The position numbers were made by a program, and so were the translations under genes. Of a stretch of DNA of 6,676 bases, positions 1 through 6,027 are shown one piece after another. Under the pieces are notes generated by a model. That model was not told the origin of the DNA, did not search any database, and was given only the letters and a program-made list of their open reading frames with translations. The stretch comes from J095 sp964407935 (GTDB lineage: Bacteria; Chloroflexota; Anaerolineae; 4572-78; J111). Every line of letters starts with the position of its first letter. Positions within the stretch are counted from its first letter, which is position 1. The stretch lies in assembly GCA_964407935.1 (NCBI GenBank), contig CAYOXS010000319.1, positions 1-6,676 on the forward strand. The letters are read 5' to 3'.

Positions 1-2
1 TG

Positions 3-1349
3 CGCTGGCTCAACATGGGTGAAGAAACCATCTCCGGCCACCTCAGCGAAATGCTCATTGAGGCCGTCGATAACCTGGGCGCGCACGTGCCGGTAGCCAA
101 CTGGCTGGCGGCCGTTAGCGATGATCGGCTGCGCTTGTTTTTCCGTGATTTCTACCTGATTCCGGCCCAGCGCCACATGGCCCCGCTGCTCAGCCGCCTG
201 CTGGCTCAGCCGGACCGGCCGGAAACCGGCGTGTGGCTGGCCAACTACTGCCAGGGCACCGCCCACAACGACGGCAAATTTATGCGCCAATGGCGGCTGC
301 TGACCGCGGCCTGGTTGGCGGCCAAATTTGATCACGCCGCCGGTCTGGCCAGCCTCAAAAAGCTGACCAACGGCGCGGCTTCGCTGCCGGCCGAGGACAA
401 CGCCCTGTTGATGAACGCCGCCGAGCAAACCAACGGCATGGCCGCCCTGATTCAGATGATCGCCGACTGCCCGGATAAATCGGTGCAGACGATGCTCCGC
501 GATTTTGGCCACCCCAACCTGCCGGCGCTGGCCCGCGATATTTTGGAAGCCCAGCCGGATTACGCCCATCTGGCTGATGCCGCCGAACTGGTGGCCTTTG
601 ATGCCGCCATCTTTCGGCGGGTGCAGGCTAATTTGCAGGCGGCTAATTTACTGCCCGGCGCGGCCAAAATTCTCAACCTGGCCTGCGGCCCGCTGGCCGA
701 GCAGGCGCTGCTGCTCAGTTCGGCCGGGTACAAAGTCATCGGTGTTGATTTGGACCTGCCGCCTAAATTTTTGCCGGCCGGCGGTCTCAAGCTGTGGTTT
801 AAACGCCGTCAGCATTACCGCGCCTGGCAGCAGGCTACCGCCGCCTACTTTGAAGCGCTGGCCCAGCAGGTCGGCACAAAGCTCAAGTGGAACAACGCCG
901 CCATCAAACTGGCCGATTTGACCCGGCTGGCCGAAGCCGAAGCAAGTTTTGAGGCTGTGATCTGCCTCAATCATCTTCAGCACGCGCCCAATGTTAACGG
1001 GCTGCTGGCCGAAGCGGCGCGCGTGCTCAAACCGGGTGGGCTGTTCATCGCCAATATTCGACCGTTTGCCAGCCTCACCGGGGCGCTGCAAGTAGATTTG
1101 AACACGCCGTGGAGCCATTTGCGCGATGCCGCCTGGGCCGAAACCGCGCCGCAACTGCCGCTCAATCGCTGGCGCGAGGCGCAGTTTAAAGCGGCGCTGG
1201 AGCAGCACTTTGCCACGATGGACTGGCTGCCGGAAAACGAATCGCAAACTCTGCGGCTGCTGACCCCGGACATTCGGGCGGAACTGGCCGCTTATCCCGA
1301 GGACGAACTGACCCGCAAGCAAATCTGGGTGATTGCCCACAAGGGGTAA
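3..1349 (+). CDS. Class I SAM-dependent methyltransferase with unrecognised helical N-terminal region (5' end outside window)
   Basis: The frame is open from the left edge, and the first Met (base 15) has no ribosome-binding site, so the gene probably starts upstream. Residues below are numbered from that Met, giving 444 aa to the stop. Residues 216-345 form a Methyltransf_11-like Rossmann core. Motif I is ILNLACGP (219-226), the cofactor ribose-binding acid lies in GVDLD (243-247), an adenine-side acidic residue is D301, SFEAVICLNHLQH (311-323) matches the strand before the active site, and LKPGG (338-342) is the usual post-core turn. A basic insertion (about 250-275, with KRRQ) follows motif I. 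Residues 1-210 are Ala/Leu-rich and look helical, and I do not recognise them. The substrate cannot be told from sequence. No partner gene is visible, because the downstream kinase is 101 bp away. The methyltransferase call is firm; the biological role is unknown. Confidence 0.8.
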   Translation, partial: RWLNMGEETISGHLSEMLIEAVDNLGAHVPVANWLAAVSDDRLRLFFRDFYLIPAQRHMAPLLSRLLAQPDRPETGVWLANYCQGTAHNDGKFMRQWRLLTAAWLAAKFDHAAGLASLKKLTNGAASLPAEDNALLMNAAEQTNGMAALIQMIADCPDKSVQTMLRDFGHPNLPALARDILEAQPDYAHLADAAELVAFDAAIFRRVQANLQAANLLPGAAKILNLACGPLAEQALLLSSAGYKVIGVDLDLPPKFLPAGGLKLWFKRRQHYRAWQQATAAYFEALAQQVGTKLKWNNAAIKLADLTRLAEAEASFEAVICLNHLQHAPNVNGLLAEAARVLKPGGLFIANIRPFASLTGALQVDLNTPWSHLRDAAWAETAPQLPLNRWREAQFKAALEQHFATMDWLPENESQTLRLLTPDIRAELAAYPEDELTRKQIWVIAHKG

Positions 1350-1363
1350 AGTTGTTCGCCGGG

Positions 1364-1450
1364 TTGCAGAATCTTTTACCCATTCTTTATGGAGAACTCA
1401 GCTGCTGTGCCGATAACCAACATAGCATAATTGGTTGTAAGGACACCGGC
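1364..1450 (+). promoter_or_regulatory. Candidate promoter/operator and RBS upstream of the histidine kinase
   Basis: The 101-bp gap before the kinase is AT-richer than the flanking genes. CATAAT (1426-1431) matches five of six bases of a -10 box, but no good -35 lies 16-18 bp upstream. The box sits in the loop of an inverted repeat, AACCAA (1415-1420) and TTGGTT (1431-1436), which could be an operator. A clear Shine-Dalgarno sequence, AAGGA (1439-1443), stands 7 nt before ATG 1451 and fixes the start. The RBS is well supported; the promoter and operator are tentative. Confidence 0.35.
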
Positions 1451-3094
1451 ATGAGCTATCCAACATCCGCAGAAATGGGCCGCCGCTACGAGTTCATTGT
1501 CAATAACTCCAAAGAGTTTATGACGCTGATGAACCGCGACTACGTGTATGAGGCCGTCAACGAAAGCTACTGCCGCGCTCACGGCAAAAGCCGGGAGGAT
1601 ATTGTTGGCAGAACCGTAGCGCAGGTGTGGGGCGAAAGCGTTTACCTGTCTGTCCTCAAACAAACCATCGACCGCTGTTTTGCCGGCGAGGAAGTGAATT
1701 TTCAGGGCTGGCTGGGGTTTAAGGCGCTCGGCGAGCGCTACATGCACGTTACCTATTACCCCTATCGCAACAGCCACGGCATTGTCAGCCACATTGTGGT
1801 AGTCTCGCGCGATGTGACCGAAATGAAGCTGGCCGAAGAGGCGCTCAACCAGGCTCACGCCCGCAACGAACAGCTTCTGGCCTCCATCCCCTCTATTTTG
1901 ATTGGCGTGGACAGCGCAGACCGCATCACCCACGTAAACCACCCCGCCGAAACCGCGTTTGGTATTAACGCCGCCGGCTGCGTGGGCAAACTGTTTTTTG
2001 ACTGCGGTATTCAGTGGGACTGGCACGAAATTGTCACCCGCATCAGCGAAGGCCGGCAGGGCATGAAACCAACGGCGCTCCGCGATGTAAAATACACCCA
2101 TCCCGACGGCAAAGAAGGTTTTTTGAATATCACCGTTAAGCCGTTTGGCGAGGAAACCGGCCGGCGGGCCGGCTTTTTGCTCATTGGCCAGGATGTGACC
2201 GAGCGCAAGATTCTGGAAAGCCAGCTCAGTCAGGCCCAAAAACTTGAGTCGATTGGCCAGTTGGCTGCGGGCATTGCCCACGAAGTCAACACCCCCACCC
2301 AGTACGTGGGCGACAACATTCGCTTTTTGCAGGATGCCTTTGCCGACCTGGCCGGCGTGCTGGCGGCCTACCGCGAGATGCTGCGCTCGGCCAGAGGCGG
2401 ATCGATGTCTGATGCGCTGGTGGCCCGGGTGGAACAGGCTGAAGCCGCCGCCGATCTGGAATTTTTGCTCACCGAAATCCCGGCCGCCATTCAGCAATCC
2501 ATCGAAGGCGTAGAGCGGGTTTCTGGCATTGTGCGGGCCATGAAAGAGTTTTCGCACCCCGGCGTCGACCAAAAAAGCGCCATCGATATTAACAAAGCCA
2601 TCGATGGCACTATTACCGTGGCCCGCAACGAGTGGAAATATGTGGCCGACATCAGCACCAATTACGATCCCCACCTGCCGCTGGTACCCTGCCTGCCCGG
2701 CGAATTTAACCAGGCCATTTTGAATGTAATCATCAACGCCGCTCACGCCATCAGCGATGTGCAGCGCAGCGGCAGCCGGGAAAAAGGGCTGATCTCGGTG
2801 CAAACCCGGCGCGATGGCAACTGGGTTGAGGTGCTGATTTCAGACACCGGCACCGGCATTCCCCCCGACATCCGGCCCAGAATCTTCGACCCGTTTTTTA
2901 CCACCAAAGATGTGGGCCACGGCACCGGCCAGGGGCTGGCCATTGCCCACACGGTGATTGTTGACAAGCACGGCGGGACCATTACGTTTGATACCGAACC
3001 GGGCCGGGGCACAACCTTTCACATTCGGCTGCCGCTGGACGGCGCGGTTAAACCGGTCCGGCCTCACCCGGCGGTGCAGTTGGCCATTGCTTGA
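1451..3094 (+). CDS. Cytosolic PAS-PAS sensor histidine kinase
   Basis: Autophosphorylating sensor kinase of 547 aa. ATG 1451 is chosen because AAGGA lies 7 nt upstream. The frame opens at TTG 1352, but those extra 33 residues lack an RBS and look unstructured. Domains in order: PAS 1 (about 11-123, ending SRDVTEMKLAEE), PAS 2 (about 138-252, ending IGQDVTERK), a HisKA-type dimerisation helix with H-box IAHEVNTP (phospho-acceptor H277), then a HATPase_c domain. That last domain has N-box NVIINAAHAI (425-434), G1 DTGTGIP (465-471), F-box FDPFFTTK (479-486) and G2 GTGQGLAI (491-498). All catalytic motifs are intact. About 80 residues separate the H-box helix from the second helix (EGVERVSGIVRAMKEFSHPG, 352-371), longer than a minimal HisKA hairpin. 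There is no signal peptide or membrane segment, so the cue is probably cytoplasmic or diffusible. The regulator 20 bp downstream is the expected phosphotransfer partner. No haem- or flavin-binding signature is evident in the PAS domains. Confidence 0.93.
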   Translation: MSYPTSAEMGRRYEFIVNNSKEFMTLMNRDYVYEAVNESYCRAHGKSREDIVGRTVAQVWGESVYLSVLKQTIDRCFAGEEVNFQGWLGFKALGERYMHVTYYPYRNSHGIVSHIVVVSRDVTEMKLAEEALNQAHARNEQLLASIPSILIGVDSADRITHVNHPAETAFGINAAGCVGKLFFDCGIQWDWHEIVTRISEGRQGMKPTALRDVKYTHPDGKEGFLNITVKPFGEETGRRAGFLLIGQDVTERKILESQLSQAQKLESIGQLAAGIAHEVNTPTQYVGDNIRFLQDAFADLAGVLAAYREMLRSARGGSMSDALVARVEQAEAAADLEFLLTEIPAAIQQSIEGVERVSGIVRAMKEFSHPGVDQKSAIDINKAIDGTITVARNEWKYVADISTNYDPHLPLVPCLPGEFNQAILNVIINAAHAISDVQRSGSREKGLISVQTRRDGNWVEVLISDTGTGIPPDIRPRIFDPFFTTKDVGHGTGQGLAIAHTVIVDKHGGTITFDTEPGRGTTFHIRLPLDGAVKPVRPHPAVQLAIA

Positions 3095-3114
3095 GTTTTA
3101 CCGGGAAAGACATA

Positions 3115-4272
3115 ATGAACGATAAAATCTTATTTGTTGACGACGATGCTAATCTGCTGGCGGCAGTTAAACGGCGACTGCGCAAAGCGTTTGATATTGC
3201 CGTGGCGGTTGGCCCGGAATTGGGCCTGGAAATGGCCCAAACCGACGGCCCGTTTGCCGTGGTGGTGGCCGATATGCGCATGCCCGGCATGAACGGCATC
3301 GAGTTTTTGAGCGAAATAAAACTGCGCAGCCCCGATACGGTGCGGATGATGCTCACCGGCAACGCCGACCTGCAAACGGCCATTGACGCCGTGAACGAGG
3401 GCAACATTTATCGGTTTTTAACCAAACCCTGCCCGCAGGAAATAATGGTGCGGGCGCTGGAAGCCGGGCTGGAGCAGTACCGGCTCATCACCGCCGAGCG
3501 CGAACTGCTGGAAAAAACGCTCATGGGCAGCCTGAAAATGCTCAGCGAGATTTTGAGCCTGGTCAACCCGCTGGCTTTTAGCCGGGCCACGCGGGTGCGG
3601 CGTTATGTGCAGCACATTGGCCTGCAGCGCCAGTCGCCGCCGGGCTGGTGGCAGTACGAGGTGGCCGCGCTGCTGTCGCAGATTGGCTGCGTTACCCTCA
3701 GCGCCGATTTGCTGGACAAAGTGTACGCCCGGGCCACCCTTTCAGACGATGAACAACAGGCCGTGGCCAATCACCCCGTTGTGGCCAGCAATCTGCTCTC
3801 TAAAATTCCCCGGCTGGAGCAAATTGCCCAAATGGTGGCCAACCAGCAAAAGCCCTTTTACCTGTTCCCCACTCTGGAAACGCTGCCAGCCGCCGATAAG
3901 CCCATCGCCTTTGGCGCGCAAATCCTCAAAGTTGTGCTCGATTTTGACCAGTTTGTGATCAACGGCATGTCCAAACAGGATGCGCTGACCCGGCTGCGCA
4001 CCCACCCGGAGGAGTACAACCCGGAACTGGTGGCCCAGCTTTCCGGCTTTCATCTGGACGATGTGGGTGAAATTGCCAAAATGCTGCGGGTGAAGGATTT
4101 AAAAACCGGCATGATCGCCGACAGCGATATTCGCGCTCACAACGGGCTGCTGCTGGTGCCCAAAGGGCAGGAAATTAGCTACCCGGTGCTGGAACGGCTG
4201 CGCAACTTTGCCCGCCAGATCGGCATTGTTGAGCCGGTGCGGGTGCTGGTTCACCAGCAGGAAACAGGCTGA
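3115..4272 (+). CDS. Response regulator: receiver domain plus degenerate HD/HD-GYP-like output domain
   Basis: Protein of 385 aa starting MNDKILFVDDD. ATG 3115 follows a purine-rich GGGAAAGA (3103-3110). An alternative TTG at 3091 overlaps the kinase stop but has no RBS. The receiver (1-120) has acidic D9/D10, phospho-acceptor D53 in VVVADMRMPGMNG, T81 and K104, a complete phosphorylation site. A helical linker (about 120-150) leads to a domain resembling RpfG-type HD-GYP proteins. Where active members have LLHDIGK it reads LLSQIGC (187-192), so the metal-binding His-Asp is Ser188-Gln189. HP (220-221) remains, but the later HHE and DGxGYP region is replaced by ANQQKPFYL (242-250). A C-terminal module (about 325-380, DLKTGMIADSDI then GLLLVPKGQEI) is common in regulators of this kind, as I recall. 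Cyclic-di-GMP hydrolysis is therefore unlikely; a phosphorylation-controlled interaction scaffold is more plausible. It forms an operon with the kinase and ends in a terminator-like hairpin. Confidence 0.9.
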   Translation: MNDKILFVDDDANLLAAVKRRLRKAFDIAVAVGPELGLEMAQTDGPFAVVVADMRMPGMNGIEFLSEIKLRSPDTVRMMLTGNADLQTAIDAVNEGNIYRFLTKPCPQEIMVRALEAGLEQYRLITAERELLEKTLMGSLKMLSEILSLVNPLAFSRATRVRRYVQHIGLQRQSPPGWWQYEVAALLSQIGCVTLSADLLDKVYARATLSDDEQQAVANHPVVASNLLSKIPRLEQIAQMVANQQKPFYLFPTLETLPAADKPIAFGAQILKVVLDFDQFVINGMSKQDALTRLRTHPEEYNPELVAQLSGFHLDDVGEIAKMLRVKDLKTGMIADSDIRAHNGLLLVPKGQEISYPVLERLRNFARQIGIVEPVRVLVHQQETG

Positions 4273-4299
4273 CCGGTTTGTCAGCCGGCCGCTTTTTTT
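4267..4299 (+). terminator. Probable intrinsic terminator of the kinase-regulator operon
   Basis: GGCTGAC (4267-4273) and GTCAGCC (4280-4286) form a perfect 7-bp stem with a 6-nt loop, followed after GGCCGC by seven T residues (4293-4299). The regulator's TGA stop is inside the left arm. The 6-nt spacer between stem and T-run is longer than ideal, so efficiency is uncertain. The right arm and loop also overlap the -35 box proposed for the next gene. Confidence 0.55.
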
Positions 4300-4306
4300 G
4301 TATGCT
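4278..4306 (+). promoter_or_regulatory. Sigma70-like promoter for the DUF3592-like gene, predicted leaderless
   Basis: TTGTCA (4278-4283, five of six matches to TTGACA) is followed after exactly 17 bp by TATGCT (4301-4306, four of six matches to TATAAT and fitting TANNNT). The -10 ends 6 nt before GTG 4313, so transcription should start at or next to the start codon. No Shine-Dalgarno sequence is present, which agrees with a leaderless mRNA. This is a pattern match by eye, not a tested promoter. Confidence 0.5.
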
Positions 4307-4312
4307 ACCGGC

Positions 4313-5068
4313 GTGAACACCCACACCCTACCCCCAACAATTAATCGGCCGCAGCCGCGCACGCCCAGCGATGGGTCGCTGGAGGGGTTGCTGCTGGTGC
4401 TGTGCATGGTGTGGCTGGTGGGCAGCCTGCTGGCCATTTTTTTGTTTTCGCTGGTGCTGGCCCCGCCGTGGCTGCGCTACTGGCGGCTGCGCAACGGCGG
4501 CGAGCTTGCCGCCGGGGTCATCGTTCGCCACGATGTTGGCCTGAGCTGGGTCTCATACCTGTACCGCTTTAGCCCCACAAATTCTCCCGCCCCAACTGAA
4601 GCCGCGCTCACTGGCCAGATGGCCATCCCCGCCGGCCAGGCCAAACTGCTGCCGGCCAACACGCCGGTGGCCATTCGCTATTTGCCCGGCAGCCCGCACA
4701 TTTCGGCCATCGAACCCTATTTTCGAGCGCCGCCGTCAACGTCGCTGCTGTATTTGGGCTTTGGCCTGGGCTGTTTGCTGCTGGGGGTGGTGCTGTTGCC
4801 GGGTCGATGGCGGGCCTGGCAGGCGGTGCAGCACTGGCAGCGCGACGGGCTGGTTGTTCCGGCCAAAATCATCCGGCGCTGGCGCACGATAGACAGCCGC
4901 GACCGCGACCTGTTTTGCGTGGCCTACCAATTTGAGGCGGCGGGCGCGCCCGTCATCGCCGCCGAGGTCAATCGCCGGGCTTACGATACGCTCAAAATCG
5001 GGCAAACCTGCCCGGTCAAATACCTGCCGGAGTCGCCCCAGAGCTGTTTTTTGGTGTTGGTTTATTGA
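4313..5068 (+). CDS. Two-TM membrane protein with tandem DUF3592-like domains
   Basis: Protein of 251 aa from GTG 4313. The frame is open further upstream to 4208, but that would run through the regulator gene and the terminator, so GTG is preferred; it sits 6 nt after a -10-like box. A proline-rich N-terminus (1-20) leads to TM1 (about 24-50). A first soluble domain (about 60-134) starts NGGELAAGVIVRH and ends VAIRYLPGSPHISAIE. TM2 (about 143-163) is followed by a second domain (about 176-250) starting RDGLVVPAKIIRR and ending CPVKYLPESPQSCFLV. Both domains share the order of small-residue start, V-Y-F strands, then V-x-YLP-x-SP, as in DUF3592-type proteins, so the gene looks like an internal duplication. 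Function is unknown, and topology (N-in or N-out) cannot be read with confidence. It stands alone on its strand and converges on the TVP38-like gene. Confidence 0.75.
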   Translation: MNTHTLPPTINRPQPRTPSDGSLEGLLLVLCMVWLVGSLLAIFLFSLVLAPPWLRYWRLRNGGELAAGVIVRHDVGLSWVSYLYRFSPTNSPAPTEAALTGQMAIPAGQAKLLPANTPVAIRYLPGSPHISAIEPYFRAPPSTSLLYLGFGLGCLLLGVVLLPGRWRAWQAVQHWQRDGLVVPAKIIRRWRTIDSRDRDLFCVAYQFEAAGAPVIAAEVNRRAYDTLKIGQTCPVKYLPESPQSCFLVLVY

Positions 5069-5769
5069 ATGGAGGTGGGCGCGTAGAGTTGCTGGAGTTT
5101 GGCAGAGATGTAGCGGCCCACGATGATGGCCAGCATGGCCGCCACGGCAACAACGCCCCACTGTTCAAGTGAGAGTTCCAGGCCGTACGCGCCAAAGAGG
5201 GTGATAAAAATCATGCCGGGCAGCCGGCCAACAATGTTGGCCACAAGAAACCTGCCAAACGAAATGGGACTGGTGCCGGCAATGTAGTTGGTAATGTTGC
5301 TGGGAATCAGCGGAAACCAGAAACTGATCATAAAAAAGAGCATGCCCTGCCGCCGCACAATATTCTCCCAGCGGTAAAGAATGGCGGCCGGGACAACTCG
5401 CTGCACAAATTCCTGCCCGGCGGCGCGGCTGATCACAAACGCCAGTTGGCTGGCGCCCACCCCGCCAATAATGTTGAGCAGCAAGCCCTGCTGAAAACCG
5501 TACACGTACCCGGCGGCAATCATCAGCGCGTGGCCGGGGATGATCACCGTTAGCACTTGCAGCGCCAAAAGGGCCACGTACAACAGCGGCCCCCACAAGC
5601 CCAGCGGCTCCAAAAAACGGCTGATGGCCTCTTTATCCTTTAAAAACTGTACCAGCGCGGTAATGTCGGCGCGCCACCACCAGGCCAGCCCCATAACCAG
5701 CAGAGTAGCGGCCAGCGCGGTAATCCAGCGCGAGGATTTCAAGGGAGATGTTTCGGTTAGCAAATTCAT
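5062..5769 (-). CDS. TVP38/TMEM64 family (VTT/DedA superfamily) membrane protein
   Basis: Integral membrane protein of 235 aa. TM1 is at about 16-32 (ITALAATLLVMGLAWWW), followed by an amphipathic stretch (35-56) and the VTT core (about 61-190). Family hallmarks include VIIPGHALMIAAGYVYG (75-91), the glycine-rich IGGVGASQLAFVISR (101-115, with R115) and ISFWFPLIPSNITNYIAG (148-165, with P153, P156, N158, Y162). A last hydrophobic helix lies at about 203-218. Members of this superfamily have been linked to lipid scrambling or flipping and membrane homeostasis; the substrate here is unknown. The start at 5769 is well bounded, because an in-frame stop lies four codons upstream. No Shine-Dalgarno sequence precedes it, and a -10-like box 8 nt upstream suggests a leaderless transcript. 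Its 3' end overlaps the convergent DUF3592-like gene by 7 bp. Confidence 0.88.
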   Translation of the reverse strand: MNLLTETSPLKSSRWITALAATLLVMGLAWWWRADITALVQFLKDKEAISRFLEPLGLWGPLLYVALLALQVLTVIIPGHALMIAAGYVYGFQQGLLLNIIGGVGASQLAFVISRAAGQEFVQRVVPAAILYRWENIVRRQGMLFFMISFWFPLIPSNITNYIAGTSPISFGRFLVANIVGRLPGMIFITLFGAYGLELSLEQWGVVAVAAMLAIIVGRYISAKLQQLYAPTSIQ

Positions 5770-6027
5770 TAGTGCATACTATACGCAGGCTCGCTATTTG
5801 TGCAACCGGCGCAAAAGCGGTTAAATCATAAAAACGATGGGCGCGCCTGCCGCCGCTGACTTTACGCTGAGTTTGACTCAAATATCGGTTTTTTTGGGAG
5901 CTTTACCCGGTTCATCGTACCCGCTTTGGCTTAACGCCAGATGAGACAAATATGAGGCCACTTTTTGACTCGACCGGGGGAATCGCGCAAACTGAAGCTG
6001 TCTATCACCCATCTATTGAGCAAATTG
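5770..6027. other. Divergent intergenic region between the TVP38-like gene and the exported hydrolase
   Basis: I find no credible gene in these 258 bases. They should hold the promoters for both flanking genes. Visible elements are an inverted repeat AACCG (5804-5808) and CGGTT (5818-5822) beside the minus-strand -35; a perfect 11-bp odd palindrome TTTGACTCAAA (5872-5882); and a second copy of its first eight bases, TTTGACTC, at 5964-5971. TTGACT (5965-5970) with CAAACT (5988-5993) 17 bp later is a weak plus-strand promoter candidate for the hydrolase. A short hairpin TGGC/GCCA lies at 5927-5939. None of these is conclusive. Confidence 0.4.
5778..5805 (-). promoter_or_regulatory. Candidate promoter for the TVP38-like gene, predicted leaderless
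   Basis: Read on the minus strand, TTGCAC (5805-5800, three of six matches to a -35) is followed after 16 bp by TATAGT (5783-5778, five of six matches to TATAAT). The -10 ends 8 nt before the ATG at 5769, so the transcript would have almost no leader, consistent with the missing Shine-Dalgarno sequence. The -10 is convincing; the -35 is weak. Confidence 0.42.

Noticed and set aside
648..1340. Minus-strand open frame of 230 codons opposite the methyltransferase
   Set aside because: No domain or RBS is recognisable. The plus strand shows complete methyltransferase motifs in the same bases.
1352..1450. TTG start giving 33 extra N-terminal residues on the kinase
   Set aside because: No Shine-Dalgarno sequence precedes the TTG. 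The added segment looks non-coding, whereas ATG 1451 has AAGGA at good spacing and begins just before the PAS domain.
2157..2178. Terminator-like hairpin CCGGCC/GGCCGG followed by T5 inside the kinase gene
   Set aside because: It lies within the second PAS domain coding region, encodes ordinary residues, and has only a 6-bp stem and five T. Premature termination there would disable the operon. It most likely reflects chance in GC-rich sequence.
1376..2803. Long minus-strand open frame (475 codons) antisense to the histidine kinase
   Set aside because: It mirrors the GC-biased codons of the kinase, has no recognisable domain, and lies across a gene with all catalytic motifs intact. It is best explained as a shadow frame.
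4208..4312. Upstream extension of the DUF3592-like gene to ATG 4208
   Set aside because: It would overlap the regulator's coding end by 65 bp and read through the terminator hairpin. The added residues look like out-of-frame regulator sequence, and the GTG at 4313 fits the promoter.
5633..5881. Minus-strand 82-codon open frame upstream of and overlapping the TVP38-like gene
   Set aside because: It overlaps the real gene in a different frame and covers the proposed promoter. No domain or RBS is visible.
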